Assembly (NCBI GenBank): GCA_963839535.1
Contig: CAWIVF010000003.1
Coordinates: forward strand, 84,218 to 148,217
Reading direction: 5' to 3'
DNA: 64,000 bases
Origin: RHKX01 sp963839535
Lineage (GTDB): Bacteria; Actinomycetota; Thermoleophilia; Solirubrobacterales; 70-9
The notes below the pieces were generated by a model, which ran no database searches, had not been told where the DNA came from, and saw only the letters and a list, made by a program, of their open reading frames with translations. The translations under genes and the position numbers were made by a program. Numbering within the stretch: the stretch's first letter is position 1; every line of letters begins with the position of its first letter. Shown one piece after another: positions 17,873-25,914 of the stretch.

Positions 17873-18760
17873 CTAGCTCTTGGCCGCGGGCTCCTCGGCT
17901 GAGGAGTCCTGCTCCTCGGCCGTGCTGTGCGCGGCGCGCTCCTCGTAGGCGGCCCGCTTCGCCTCGTCGACCTCGGCGAGGACCTTGTCGGCCTTCATGA
18001 AGTGGGCGATCGCCTCGCGCCCGCGACGGGGAACGAGGTTGAGGACCACGGCGATCCCGGCCGACGACTTCGGGACCCAGACGTCGAAGCGGTTGGTCTC
18101 GATCGCCTCGACGATCGCGTCGGCGACCTCCTCGGGCTCGAGCTTCTTCACGCCCCGGGTGTCGGTGAGGCCGCTGCCCAGCTCGGTGTTGACCACCGCC
18201 GGCATCACGCAGGAGACCTCGATCCCGTTGTCGCGGTTCTCCAGGCGAACCGCCTCGCTGAGGCCGACGACCGCGTGCTTGGTGGCGCTGTAGGTCGCGC
18301 CGCCCGGGATCCCCGCCTTGCCGGCCTGGCTGGCGATGTTGACGATGTGGCCGCTGCGTCGCGGGATCATCCGCTCGAGCGCCAGCTTGGTGCCGTAGAT
18401 GACCCCGTGCAGGTTGATGTCGATCATCAGGTGGGCCGTCTCGTCGCTCTCGTCGGCGAAGACCCCGAGGGGCATGATCCCCGCGTTGTTGACCAGGACG
18501 TCGACCGGGCCGAGCTCCTTCTCGGCGGCGTCGAGGTAGCGCTCGAAGGAGCCGCGGTCGGTGACGTCGAGCTCGAAGGCGACGGCCCCGCCGCCCAGCT
18601 CCGCCGCGGTCTGCTCGGCGAGCGACAGGTCGAGATCGCCGATCGCGACGCGGGCGCCCTTGCGCACGAGCGCCGTCGCCGTCGCCTTGCCGATCCCGCG
18701 GGCACCGCCCGTGATCGCAACGACCTTGCCCGAAACCGACTTGACCTGCTTGCGCGCCAT
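17873..18760 (-). CDS. Short-chain dehydrogenase/reductase
   Basis: A 295-aa NAD(P)-dependent oxidoreductase. TGGARGIGKAT is the dinucleotide loop, NNAGIMP the structural motif, and YSATKHAVVG carries the catalytic Tyr and Lys with Ser in NIASQAGKAG. A C-terminal extension (EERAAHSTAEEQDSS...) is acidic and probably flexible. ATG 18760 follows GGAGAGGG at a proper distance. Acidic D in GDLDLS after the second strand suggests a preference for NAD(H). Substrate unknown; the gene stands 77 nt downstream of the M20 peptidase gene and may be cotranscribed. Confidence 0.88.
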   Translation of the reverse strand: MARKQVKSVSGKVVAITGGARGIGKATATALVRKGARVAIGDLDLSLAEQTAAELGGGAVAFELDVTDRGSFERYLDAAEKELGPVDVLVNNAGIMPLGVFADESDETAHLMIDINLHGVIYGTKLALERMIPRRSGHIVNIASQAGKAGIPGGATYSATKHAVVGLSEAVRLENRDNGIEVSCVMPAVVNTELGSGLTDTRGVKKLEPEEVADAIVEAIETNRFDVWVPKSSAGIAVVLNLVPRRGREAIAHFMKADKVLAEVDEAKRAAYEERAAHSTAEEQDSSAEEPAAKS

Positions 18761-18837
18761 CGACCCTCTCCTCACCAGCGTTGAAAGTTCGCCGGGATCA
18801 TCGCGCACCGGCGGTCCCGGCGCGATGCCCCCGCCGC

Positions 18838-19990
18838 TCAGGCGTCGAGGAGCGCGCTGACCACGGCCAGCGCGACCTCGGCTCGCGGCAGCAGCGAATC
18901 GAGCAGGAGGTACTCGTCGGGGTTGTGGGCGTAGCCGCCGAGCGGGCCGAGCCCGTCGATCGCCAGCGGCACGTGCGGGGCGATGTTGCTGGCGTCGCTC
19001 GCCCCGCCGCGGGCGGTCGCCGGCGATCGGCCGCCCGAGCAGCTCGCCCGCCCGCTCGAGGACCGGCGCCGCGATCTCCCGCGAGTCCATCCCCGGCCAG
19101 AGCCGCAGGCGCTCGGTGTAGAGCCCGACGCCGTCGACGTCGTTGGGGACGGAGGAGATCACCCGCCCGAACGAGTCCTCGTGGTCCGCGCGCATGTCGA
19201 CCAGGAGCTCGCCGCCGGCGGGCACCGCGTTGATGGCCTCCCCCGAGCGCATCATCGTCGGCACGACGCTGAGCGCCTCCGGCCCGCCCGGATCGTGCAT
19301 CGCAGCCAGGCTCCCGGCGACGCCGGCGAGGGCGAGCAGCGCGCTGCGGCCGGCGTCGGGGTTGGCGCCGGAATGGGCGGCGACGCCGTTCGCCTCGACC
19401 CGGATCGCAGCAGCGGCCTTGCGCTTGACGACGAGCGCCTCGGTGCCGTCGGGGAGCCGCTCGCCGCCCTCGAAGCAGAGGCAGGCGTCGAATCGGGTGA
19501 GGCTCGGGCCGTGGGCGAAGGGCGAGGTCCTGAACTCCTCGTCGTTGACGAGCAGCAGCGCGACCTCGGCGAAGGACCCGGAGCAATCGGCCAGCGCCCG
19601 CAGAACGCCGAGCGCCAGCGCGTCGCCGCCCTTCATGTCGATCGTCCCGGAGCCGTGCAGGAGGTTGCCGTCGACGGTCGCCGGCCGATGGCGGTCGTGC
19701 GCGACGACGGTGTCGAGGTGGCCGACGAGGAGGAGCCGCGCGGTCCCGGTCCCCGTCAGGGTCGCGATCAGGTCGGGAGCGTGACCGGGCGACGAGCACT
19801 CCAGCCGCTCGGTGCGGGCGCCCGGAGGGAGCATCGCCACCGTCGCGGCGACCGCCCGCTCCGCGCCCTCCGCGTCGCCGGAGGGGCTGGAGATCGAGAC
19901 GAGCGCGACCGTCTCCTCCAGGGCCCGCTCCGCGATCGCCGCGGCGGTCGCGGCGCGCCAGTCGGGATCGAGATGTCGGGCCTCGGGCAT
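18838..19990 (-). CDS. M20 family metallopeptidase (ArgE/DapE type)
   Basis: About 383 residues of a zinc-dependent amidohydrolase. LLVGHLDTVVAH supplies the first His/Asp, GTIDMKGGDAL the bridging Asp, LLVNDEEFR the catalytic Glu pair, and GGYAHNPDEYLL the C-terminal His. The dimerisation insert lies between about residues 180 and 290. One extra base near 19010 (ATCGCC[G]GCGACC) is needed to join GRPI to AATARGGASDASN. Family members remove acyl or succinyl groups from amino acids; the actual substrate is unclear. The start has TAGGTT on the minus strand 10 nt upstream and shares a 41-nt gap with the divergent hydrolase. Confidence 0.85.
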
Positions 19991-20031
19991 CGGGCCGAGC
20001 AACCTACCGCCGCTGATAGCTTGGCCGCGCG
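19991..20031. promoter_or_regulatory. 41-bp divergent promoter region
   Basis: Two -10-like hexamers face away from each other: TAGGTT on the minus strand (20006-20001), 10 nt from ATG 19990, and TAGCTT on the plus strand (20017-20022), 9 nt from GTG 20032. Any -35 elements must overlap the opposite promoter or gene, so the two transcripts probably compete or are co-regulated. Confidence 0.45.
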
Positions 20032-21098
20032 GTGGCACCCAGGGGCGGCACAGGCATCGGCGATCCGACTCCGCTCGGCACACCGGCCGAGTTCGAGGGC
20101 GGCCTCGCCGAGCTGGCCGACCGGACCTGGGCGTGGCTGCAGCCCAACGGCGGCCTCGGCGAGTCGAACGCCGGCCTGATCGCCGGCGAGGGCGAGAGCC
20201 TGCTCGTCGACACCCTCTGGGACGGGCGCCTGACCGGACCATGCTCGACGCGGCGGCCCCCGTGACCGCTGCCGCCGGCGCCCCGATCAGGCGGCTGCTC
20301 AACACCCACGGCGACGGCGACCACTGGTACGGCAACGGGCTGCTCGACGCGGACGTCGAGATCGTCGCCACCGAGCGGGCGATCGAGCAGATGCGCGAGG
20401 AGCCGCCGGCGATGCTGACGCGCCTCGCGCCGCTGGGGTCCGTCGCCGGCCTTGCGGGCCGCGTTCCCCGGCTGCCCGGCGGCGGATCCGCGCGCGGCCT
20501 CGCCAGGTTCAGCCAGGCCCTCGGCCGCTACGAGTTCGGCGGCCTGGAGCCCCGGGTCCCCGGCCGGTCGTTCGAGGGCTCGATCGGGCTGGAGGTCGGC
20601 GGCCGGCGGGTCGAGGTGATCGAGGTCGGCCCGGCCCACACCCCCGGCGACGCCATCGCCTGGGTGCCCGACGTGAGGGTCGTCTTCGCCGGCGACATCG
20701 TCTTCAACGGCGTCACTCCGATCATGTGGGCGGGCCCGGTCGACAACTGGCTGGCGGCGCTCGAGCGGATCGAGCTGCTGGAGCCCGACGTCGTCGTCGG
20801 CGGCCACGGCCCGCCCTGCGGCCTCGACGAGGTGCGGACGCTGCGCGATTACTGGACGGCGCTGAGCGAGGCGGTCGCGGAATCCGGCGGCGCGGCGCCG
20901 GCGGAGGTGGCCGAGCGGCTGGTCACCTCGCCCGCCTACGCGGCCGCGCCCTGGGGCCGATGGCGTGACCCGGAGCGGACCCTCGTGAACGTGGCCCGGA
21001 TCGCCGCGACGAGCTCCGGCGGCAAGAGCGCAGTCGGCACGGTCGAGCGCATCCGCCTGATCGCGGCGATGGGCGCGCTGGGCGAGCGGCTGGGCTAG
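20032..21098 (+). CDS. Metallo-beta-lactamase fold hydrolase
   Basis: About 355 residues. The zinc-binding core is NTHGDGDHWYGN, in which the second position of the usual HxHxDH motif is Asp rather than His; GPAHTPGDAI and FAGDIVFNG supply the later ligands and GGHGPP the last His. This variant occurs in one subgroup of the fold, so activity remains likely. The frame breaks near 20235 by loss of one C (ACC[C]GGACC), joining DGRLT to RTMLDAAAP. GTG 20032 has TAGCTT 9 nt upstream. The stop overlaps the end of the convergent P450 by 4 nt. Substrate unknown. Confidence 0.82.
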
Positions 21099-22429
21099 AC
21101 GACGGCCGGCTCGGGCTCGGCCGGAGCCTGGGCACGGGCGGCGAGCAGCGCTCGGCCACCGCCCGAGGGGCTGACCGTGATCATCCGGCGCTGGTTGAAC
21201 TCGACCGCGTCACCCGCGGAGCGCAGCTCGACCCGGGCGAGCAGCGACTTGAGCACGATCTCCATCTCGAGCATCGCGAAGCTCGCGCCGACGCAGCGGC
21301 GCCGGCCGCCGCCGAACGGGATCCACGTGTACGTGCCCGGGTCGGTGTCGAGGAACCGCTCGGGCCGGAAGGCGTAGGGCTCGGGGTAGATCTCGGGGTC
21401 GTGCTGGACGAGGTAGGCGTTCGGCACGAGGTAGCAGCCGGGCTCGAAGGTCCGGTCGCCGACGTCGATCGGCGCCATCACCTTGCGCGGCGCCGCGTTG
21501 ACGAGGACGGGCCGGCGGCGCAGCGTCTCGCGGATGGTCGCGGTCACGTACTCGTCGCGGCCGGCGTCGATCTCGGCGACCAGGGTGCTGAGGACCTCGG
21601 GGTTGCGGACGAGGCGCTCGAAGCACCAGGCGAGCTCGGTCGCCGTCGTCTCGTGGCCGGCGACGAGCAGCGTCATCAGCTCGTCGCGGATCTCCTCGTC
21701 CGACATCGGCGAGCCGTCCTCGTGGCGAGCGGCGATGAACACCGAGAGCACGTCGTCGCCCTCGTTGCCCTCGGCGCGGCGCTCGGCGATCAGCGAGTAG
21801 ATCTGCTCGTCGGCGCGCTCGCGGACGCGCAGGAAGCGCGCGACGGGGCCGTGGTTCTGGCTGAGCTTCTGGAGCGGCGGCAGCAGGCTGAGCGGGTTGG
21901 TCCCGAAGGTCAGCATCTCGGTCAGCGACTCCCGCAGCGCGTCGAGCTGGGCGCCTCGCTCGAGCCCGAAGACCGCGCGCAGGATGACCTCGAGCGTGAG
22001 CGCCTGGACGTGCGGGTGCATCGGCATCGCCCGGTCCCGCGGCCAGGCGTCGATCTCGGCCTCGGTGACCTCGGCGATCACGTCGGTCAGGGCCGCCATC
22101 CGATCGCCGTGGAAGGCGGGCAGCACGAGCTTGCGCTGCGCGAGGTGGCGAGCCTCGTCGAGCAGGAGGATCGAGTTCGGGCCGACGACCGGCTCGAGGA
22201 TCTGGGTCCCCTCCCCCGGGTGCAGGACGTCGGCGGGCGCGGTGAAGACGGCCTTGATGTCGGCGGGGTCGGAGACCATCACGAAGGGCTCCTGACCGAG
22301 CAGCTTGATCGTGAAGGTCTTGCCGTAGCGGGCGCGGGCGCTCTCGAGGAACGGGATCGTGCGGGCCCACCAGCCGAGCGTCTGCACCAGCGTCGGCGCC
22401 GATGGACCCGGTGGAAGCGTTCCCCTCAC
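21095..22429 (-). CDS. Cytochrome P450
   Basis: A 444-aa heme monooxygenase. LLVAGHETTATELAW is the I-helix oxygen-binding motif, ETLRRRP the ExxR motif, FRPERFLDTD the meander region, and FGGGRRRCVGASFAMLEM carries the heme-ligating Cys. The sequence resembles the CYP110/CYP138-type group of bacterial P450s by general layout (inference). It is soluble, with no membrane anchor. GTG 22429 has TAGGAT 7 nt upstream, so the mRNA is probably leaderless. No ferredoxin or reductase gene is adjacent. The substrate is unknown. Confidence 0.92.
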   Translation of the reverse strand: MRGTLPPGPSAPTLVQTLGWWARTIPFLESARARYGKTFTIKLLGQEPFVMVSDPADIKAVFTAPADVLHPGEGTQILEPVVGPNSILLLDEARHLAQRKLVLPAFHGDRMAALTDVIAEVTEAEIDAWPRDRAMPMHPHVQALTLEVILRAVFGLERGAQLDALRESLTEMLTFGTNPLSLLPPLQKLSQNHGPVARFLRVRERADEQIYSLIAERRAEGNEGDDVLSVFIAARHEDGSPMSDEEIRDELMTLLVAGHETTATELAWCFERLVRNPEVLSTLVAEIDAGRDEYVTATIRETLRRRPVLVNAAPRKVMAPIDVGDRTFEPGCYLVPNAYLVQHDPEIYPEPYAFRPERFLDTDPGTYTWIPFGGGRRRCVGASFAMLEMEIVLKSLLARVELRSAGDAVEFNQRRMITVSPSGGGRALLAARAQAPAEPEPAVV

Positions 22430-22436
22430 GGGGTCG

Positions 22437-22442
22437 ATCCTA
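22437..22442 (-). promoter_or_regulatory. Probable -10 element for the P450 gene
   Basis: TAGGAT on the minus strand ends 7 nt before GTG 22429. Confidence 0.4.
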
Positions 22443-22496
22443 CGTCGCGCTCCTCAGCGGGGTCTGTGGCATTCCGCACAGAGGCGCGGCAGCCGG

Positions 22497-23009
22497 TCAC
22501 GTCTCGACGACGGTCGACACCTCGGGCGCCCCGTTCAGCGTCTGCAGGACCACGCAGTAGCGCTCGGTGAGCTCGATCAGCTTGTCCAGCTTCGCGGGCT
22601 CGGCATCCGTGTCCAGGGCGAACCTGAGTCGGATCGACCGGAAGCCGACCGGGGCCTCGCGGTCGACGCCGAGCGTGCCGCGGAAATCCAGATCGCCCTC
22701 GGCGGTGACGGTCCCCTCGACGGGAATCGACAGGGCCGTTGCGACCGAGCGCATCGTCACGCCGGCGCAGGCGGCGAGCGCCTCCAGGAGCATGTCCCCC
22801 GAGCAGAGCTCCGAACCGTCGCCGCCGGTGGCCGGGTGCAGCCCCGCCGCTGCGATCGCCGCCCCCGTTCGCACCTTGCAGGTCACGCCCTCGCCCAGGG
22901 TCGCCGAGGCCGCGAGCGTCACCAGTGCCGACTCCGGCTCGTCGCGGTAGCGCTCCTTCAGCGGCGCCTGGACCGCGCGCAGTTCCTCCGCCTTCGTCAG
23001 GGCGGGCAC
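22497..23009 (-). CDS. OsmC/Ohr family protein
   Basis: A 170-aa protein of the OsmC family, whose members reduce organic hydroperoxides through two cysteines. Cys in SELCSGDMLLEAL and Cys in LAACAGVTMR are spaced as in the family, and GVTCKVRTG near the N-terminus adds a further Cys. The C-terminal TERYCVVLQTL segment also fits OsmC-like proteins. ATG 23009 lies 3 nt after the glyoxalase-type gene stop, so the two form one unit that may deal with reactive electrophiles or peroxides (inference). Confidence 0.85.
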   Translation of the reverse strand: MPALTKAEELRAVQAPLKERYRDEPESALVTLAASATLGEGVTCKVRTGAAIAAAGLHPATGGDGSELCSGDMLLEALAACAGVTMRSVATALSIPVEGTVTAEGDLDFRGTLGVDREAPVGFRSIRLRFALDTDAEPAKLDKLIELTERYCVVLQTLNGAPEVSTVVET

Positions 23010-23012
23010 GGC

Positions 23013-23399
23013 TCAGCTCCCCGCCGACCGCTCGATCAGCTCGATCCGGTAGCCGTCGGGATCGCGGACGAAGCAGATCCGCGAACCGCCCTCGCGCACC
23101 TGGTAGGGCGGCTTCTCGGGCTCGATCCCCATCGCGGCGAGTCGCTCGAGCGTGCTGTCGAGGTCGTCGGCGGTGATCGCGATGTGGCCGTAGCCGGTGC
23201 CGATCTCGTACGGCTCGGTGACGTCGTGGTTGTGGGTCAGCTCGAGCCGGGCGCCGTCGCCGGGCAGGCCCATGAAGACGTTCGTGGCGTCGTCGCCGAT
23301 CGGCATCCGGCGCATCTCCTCGAAGCCGAGCTTCTCGTAGAAGCCGACCGAGGCCTCGACGTCGAGGACCCGGTAGCAGGTGTGGATCAGCTCGCCGAT
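23013..23399 (-). CDS. Glyoxalase/VOC superfamily protein
   Basis: About 129 residues with two beta-alpha-beta-beta-beta modules: IHTCYRVLDVEASVGFYEKLGF and YGHIAITADDLDSTLERL, ending with FVRDPDGYRIELIER. His and Glu residues at the strand positions (H6, E74-type, H in GHIAI, E in IELIE) resemble the metal ligands of lactoylglutathione lyase; whether it is a true GloA is uncertain. No ATG, GTG or TTG gives the full first strand: the frame is closed by TAG just upstream and the first codon at the expected place is ATC (23399), exactly 6 nt after TAGTCT. Either ATC is misread ATG, or this is a rare start. Confidence 0.75.
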   Translation of the reverse strand: MGELIHTCYRVLDVEASVGFYEKLGFEEMRRMPIGDDATNVFMGLPGDGARLELTHNHDVTEPYEIGTGYGHIAITADDLDSTLERLAAMGIEPEKPPYQVREGGSRICFVRDPDGYRIELIERSAGS

Positions 23400-23405
23400 G
23401 GCTTC

Positions 23406-23411
23406 AGACTA
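23406..23411 (-). promoter_or_regulatory. Probable -10 element for the VOC/OsmC unit
   Basis: TAGTCT on the minus strand ends 6 nt before the ATC codon that opens the conserved reading frame, matching the leaderless spacing seen elsewhere in this window. Confidence 0.4.
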
Positions 23412-23434
23412 GCCGCGAGCGATCGGAGCCGGGT

Positions 23435-24706
23435 CTAGAAGCCGGCGGGGTGGCGGGCCGTGTAGGACGAGGTGTCCAGGTAGCCGTCGAGGCTGGTGCT
23501 CCAGCTCGGGCCGGAGCCGCCGGTCCCGGAGGTGTCCCAGCGCAGGCCGGCGATCACGGCGTAGGTGTGACCGGAGTTGGCGTAGACCGTGATCCAGTTG
23601 CCGACGCCGGCTTCGCCCCAGTAGGCGAGGCCGGTCGAGTCGAGCGGGCTGGAGAGGAAGCCGCCGCCGTGCAGGGCGTAGCTGACCGCGCCCGAGCAGT
23701 CGTAGCCCGAGGACTCGAAGGAGCCGTGGCCGCCGCCCCAGACGTAGGGCATGTCGCGGATCTCGTTGGCGGCGTTGATCGCCGCGACGACCTGCGGGGG
23801 AGCGTCGGCGGGCGGGGTCGCGCTGCCGTCGGAGTTGAGCGTGGCGGTCGAGCCGGAGGGCGCCGGAGCGGAGACGGGCGGTGCGGCGACGTCGGCCGGG
23901 TCCGCGGCGGGCTCGGGGATCGGCGGCGGCGCGGCGGCGCGGCGCTCGGCCTGGGCGATGCCGCTCTCGAGGTCGTCCTCGCGGCCGCTGAGGCGGGCGA
24001 GGGTCTCGCGGCGGGCGGCGCGGGCGGCGGCGAGCTCGGCCTCCTGCGACTCGAGCGAGGAGCGGATGTCGGCCAGCTCCGCGTGGCGGTCGGCGATCGC
24101 GTCGCGAGCGTCGGCGATCCGCGCCCGGGTGTCGGCGAGACGCTCGACCGTGGCGGCGGCGTCGGCGCGCAGGTCCTTGACGCGCTGGACCGTGTCGAGC
24201 TGGTACTCGTGGACGCGGTCCAGGTACGTCGCGTCGATCGAGGAGTCCTCCCACTCGGAGGCCTCGATCAGGAGCTTGACCATGTCCGGGTCGTCGGACT
24301 TGTAGATGCCGACGAGGATGTTCTCGAGCTCGTCGATCGCCTTCGCGAGCTGCTCGCGGACCTGGGCGAGGTGCTCGCGGCCGTCGGCCAGCTCGTCGGC
24401 GGCCTCGTCGAGGTCCTGCTCGGTCTGCGCGAGCTCCGCGGCGGCGGCCTCCTCGCGCTGACGGGCCTCGGAGACCTGGGCGATCAGGGCGTTGATCTCG
24501 TCGTTGCTCGAGGCCAGCTCGTCGGCGACGCTCGCCTGCTGGTCGCGGACGTCCTCGAGCGCCGCCTGCTTGGCGGCGATGCTCGCCGAGGCGGGGCTGC
24601 CCATGAGGGCGAGCGCCATCGCGATGGCGGCGAACAGGAGCAGGGCCGCAAGCGCGAGGCGTGCGGCAGGAGATCCGTTCCTCGTGTTGAAGGGATGGGG
24701 TCGCAT
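23435..24706 (-). CDS. NlpC/P60 peptidoglycan hydrolase with coiled-coil domain
   Basis: A 423-aa secreted protein of RipA-like architecture. Residues 1-42 are a signal peptide (LALAALLLFAAIAMALAL...ASASI). About residues 43-260 form a long coiled coil of Ala/Glu/Leu heptads that in related proteins acts as a regulatory or divisome-binding arm. A Pro/Ala linker follows. The C-terminal domain has the catalytic Cys in SGYDCSGAVSYAL and His in NSGHTYAVI, with the YVWGGG substrate loop. It cleaves peptide stems in the cell wall. ATG 24706 is the start. Confidence 0.9.
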   Translation of the reverse strand: MRPHPFNTRNGSPAARLALAALLLFAAIAMALALMGSPASASIAAKQAALEDVRDQQASVADELASSNDEINALIAQVSEARQREEAAAAELAQTEQDLDEAADELADGREHLAQVREQLAKAIDELENILVGIYKSDDPDMVKLLIEASEWEDSSIDATYLDRVHEYQLDTVQRVKDLRADAAATVERLADTRARIADARDAIADRHAELADIRSSLESQEAELAAARAARRETLARLSGREDDLESGIAQAERRAAAPPPIPEPAADPADVAAPPVSAPAPSGSTATLNSDGSATPPADAPPQVVAAINAANEIRDMPYVWGGGHGSFESSGYDCSGAVSYALHGGGFLSSPLDSTGLAYWGEAGVGNWITVYANSGHTYAVIAGLRWDTSGTGGSGPSWSTSLDGYLDTSSYTARHPAGF

Positions 24707-24940
24707 TCAGGCGGGCCGAGGGGCGAGAAACCCGCTCGGGACGCGGCAGGCTAGTGCAGGGCCCCCCTCGTGCAAGCGCTTGCTAACAGAAGTGCAAGGG
24801 ATCTTGCGCCCCTCCGCGTCCGCCGAATCGGCCGTCGCGAGCACCAGGGTGATCGCCGCCACGCACAGCAGGCCGACGATGGCCGAGATTCGGTCGTACG
24901 TGCGGGTTGTGCGGCTGCGCTGGTGCAATTCTGCTGCCAA
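24707..24940 (-). CDS. Possible small secreted protein ahead of the NlpC/P60 gene
   Basis: A 77-codon frame from TTG 24940 whose TGA directly abuts the NlpC/P60 start. Residues about 18-42 (ISAIVGLLCVAAITLVLATADSADA) look like a signal peptide, and three Cys residues follow. The TTG start, lack of a clear ribosome-binding site and short length keep confidence low; it could instead be the untranslated leader of the NlpC gene. Confidence 0.3.
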   Translation of the reverse strand: MAAELHQRSRTTRTYDRISAIVGLLCVAAITLVLATADSADAEGRKIPCTSVSKRLHEGGPALACRVPSGFLAPRPA

Positions 24941-25026
24941 TCCGAAAAACGGATGCGAGCGTTTCGTGAGCGTTTCCTCATCCAGCTAACCAAATGCTGG
25001 AGGGAAAGTTTCGGCCGCGGCCGGGC
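24707..25026. other. Region upstream of the NlpC/P60 gene
   Basis: About 320 nt, less GC-rich than its surroundings. It contains the perfect 12-bp palindrome GCAAGCGCTTGC (24772-24783), a possible operator, and two GAAACGCTC direct repeats near 24955-24985 on the minus strand. Apart from the doubtful small frame just listed I see no gene. Confidence 0.35.
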
Positions 25027-25908
25027 CTAGGCGAGCTTCAGCGAGCCCTGCAGGTGCTCGGTGCCCTTGCGCGCGTCGCGCACGGCGAAGGCCGTCTCCC
25101 CGGACCGCTCCTCGACCGCGAAGCGGACCGTGCCGGGCAGCAGCACCGGCTTGATGAAGCGGGCCTCGGCGGTGAACGCCGGACCGAGCCGGCCCTCGAG
25201 CTGGGCCAGGCAGCGGGCATAGGTCCACATGCCGTGGGCGATCGCCCGGGGGAACCCGAACGCCTTCGCGCTGAGCGGGTGCATGTGGATCGGGTTGCGA
25301 TCGCCGGAGACCGCGCCGTAGCGGCGGCCGAGGTCGCCGGGGAGCTTCCACTCGGTGACCGCGGGAGCGTCCTCGGGGACGGGCTCGCCGGTCTCTCCCC
25401 AGGACGCGTCGGGGTCGCCGCCGCCGCGGCGCAGGATCGTCCCCCGCTCCTCCCAGACCAGCTCCCCGCCGACGCGCGCCTCGGCGACGAGCGTGAAGGC
25501 CCGGCCCTTCGGGTGGGGCCGCAGGTCGACGGCGCGGACCGCGAGGTCGAGCGGCTCGCTCGCGGCGATCGGGCGGTGCTGGGTGATCGAGTTGTCGAGG
25601 TGGACCAGGCCGAGCAGCGGGAAGGGGAACCCCCCGTCGGCCATCAGGCGCATCTGCAGCGGGAAGGAGAGGACGTGCGGGTAGGTGGCGGGGAGCGTGT
25701 CGCGGAGCGTGAAGGCGCAGACCTTGCAGTACTCGGCCAGGCGATCGCGGTCCACCTCCACCCCGTCGAGCTCCAGCTCGAGGTCGGGCAGCTCCGAGCC
25801 GCGGCCGCCGACGAACGGCAGCAGGCTCGCGCCGGGGATCGCGCCGAGCGCGGCGCGGCCGTAGAGCAGCGGCGTCCCGGGCGAGCCCTCGAGCTTCTCG
25901 GTCCGCAC
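25027..25908 (-). CDS. MaoC-family dehydratase (HtdX-like)
   Basis: A 293-aa double hot-dog protein that probably hydrates or dehydrates (R)-3-hydroxyacyl-thioesters. The hydratase-2 motif SGDRNPIHMHPLSAKAFGF in the C-terminal half holds the catalytic Asp and His. The N-terminal half lacks it, as in other duplicated MaoC proteins. GTG/ATG 25908 lies 6 nt after the FabG4-like gene. Gene order and type match mycobacterial htdX next to fabG4. The last gene of the five-gene operon. Confidence 0.88.
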   Translation of the reverse strand: MRTEKLEGSPGTPLLYGRAALGAIPGASLLPFVGGRGSELPDLELELDGVEVDRDRLAEYCKVCAFTLRDTLPATYPHVLSFPLQMRLMADGGFPFPLLGLVHLDNSITQHRPIAASEPLDLAVRAVDLRPHPKGRAFTLVAEARVGGELVWEERGTILRRGGGDPDASWGETGEPVPEDAPAVTEWKLPGDLGRRYGAVSGDRNPIHMHPLSAKAFGFPRAIAHGMWTYARCLAQLEGRLGPAFTAEARFIKPVLLPGTVRFAVEERSGETAFAVRDARKGTEHLQGSLKLA

Positions 25909-25914
25909 GGGTGC

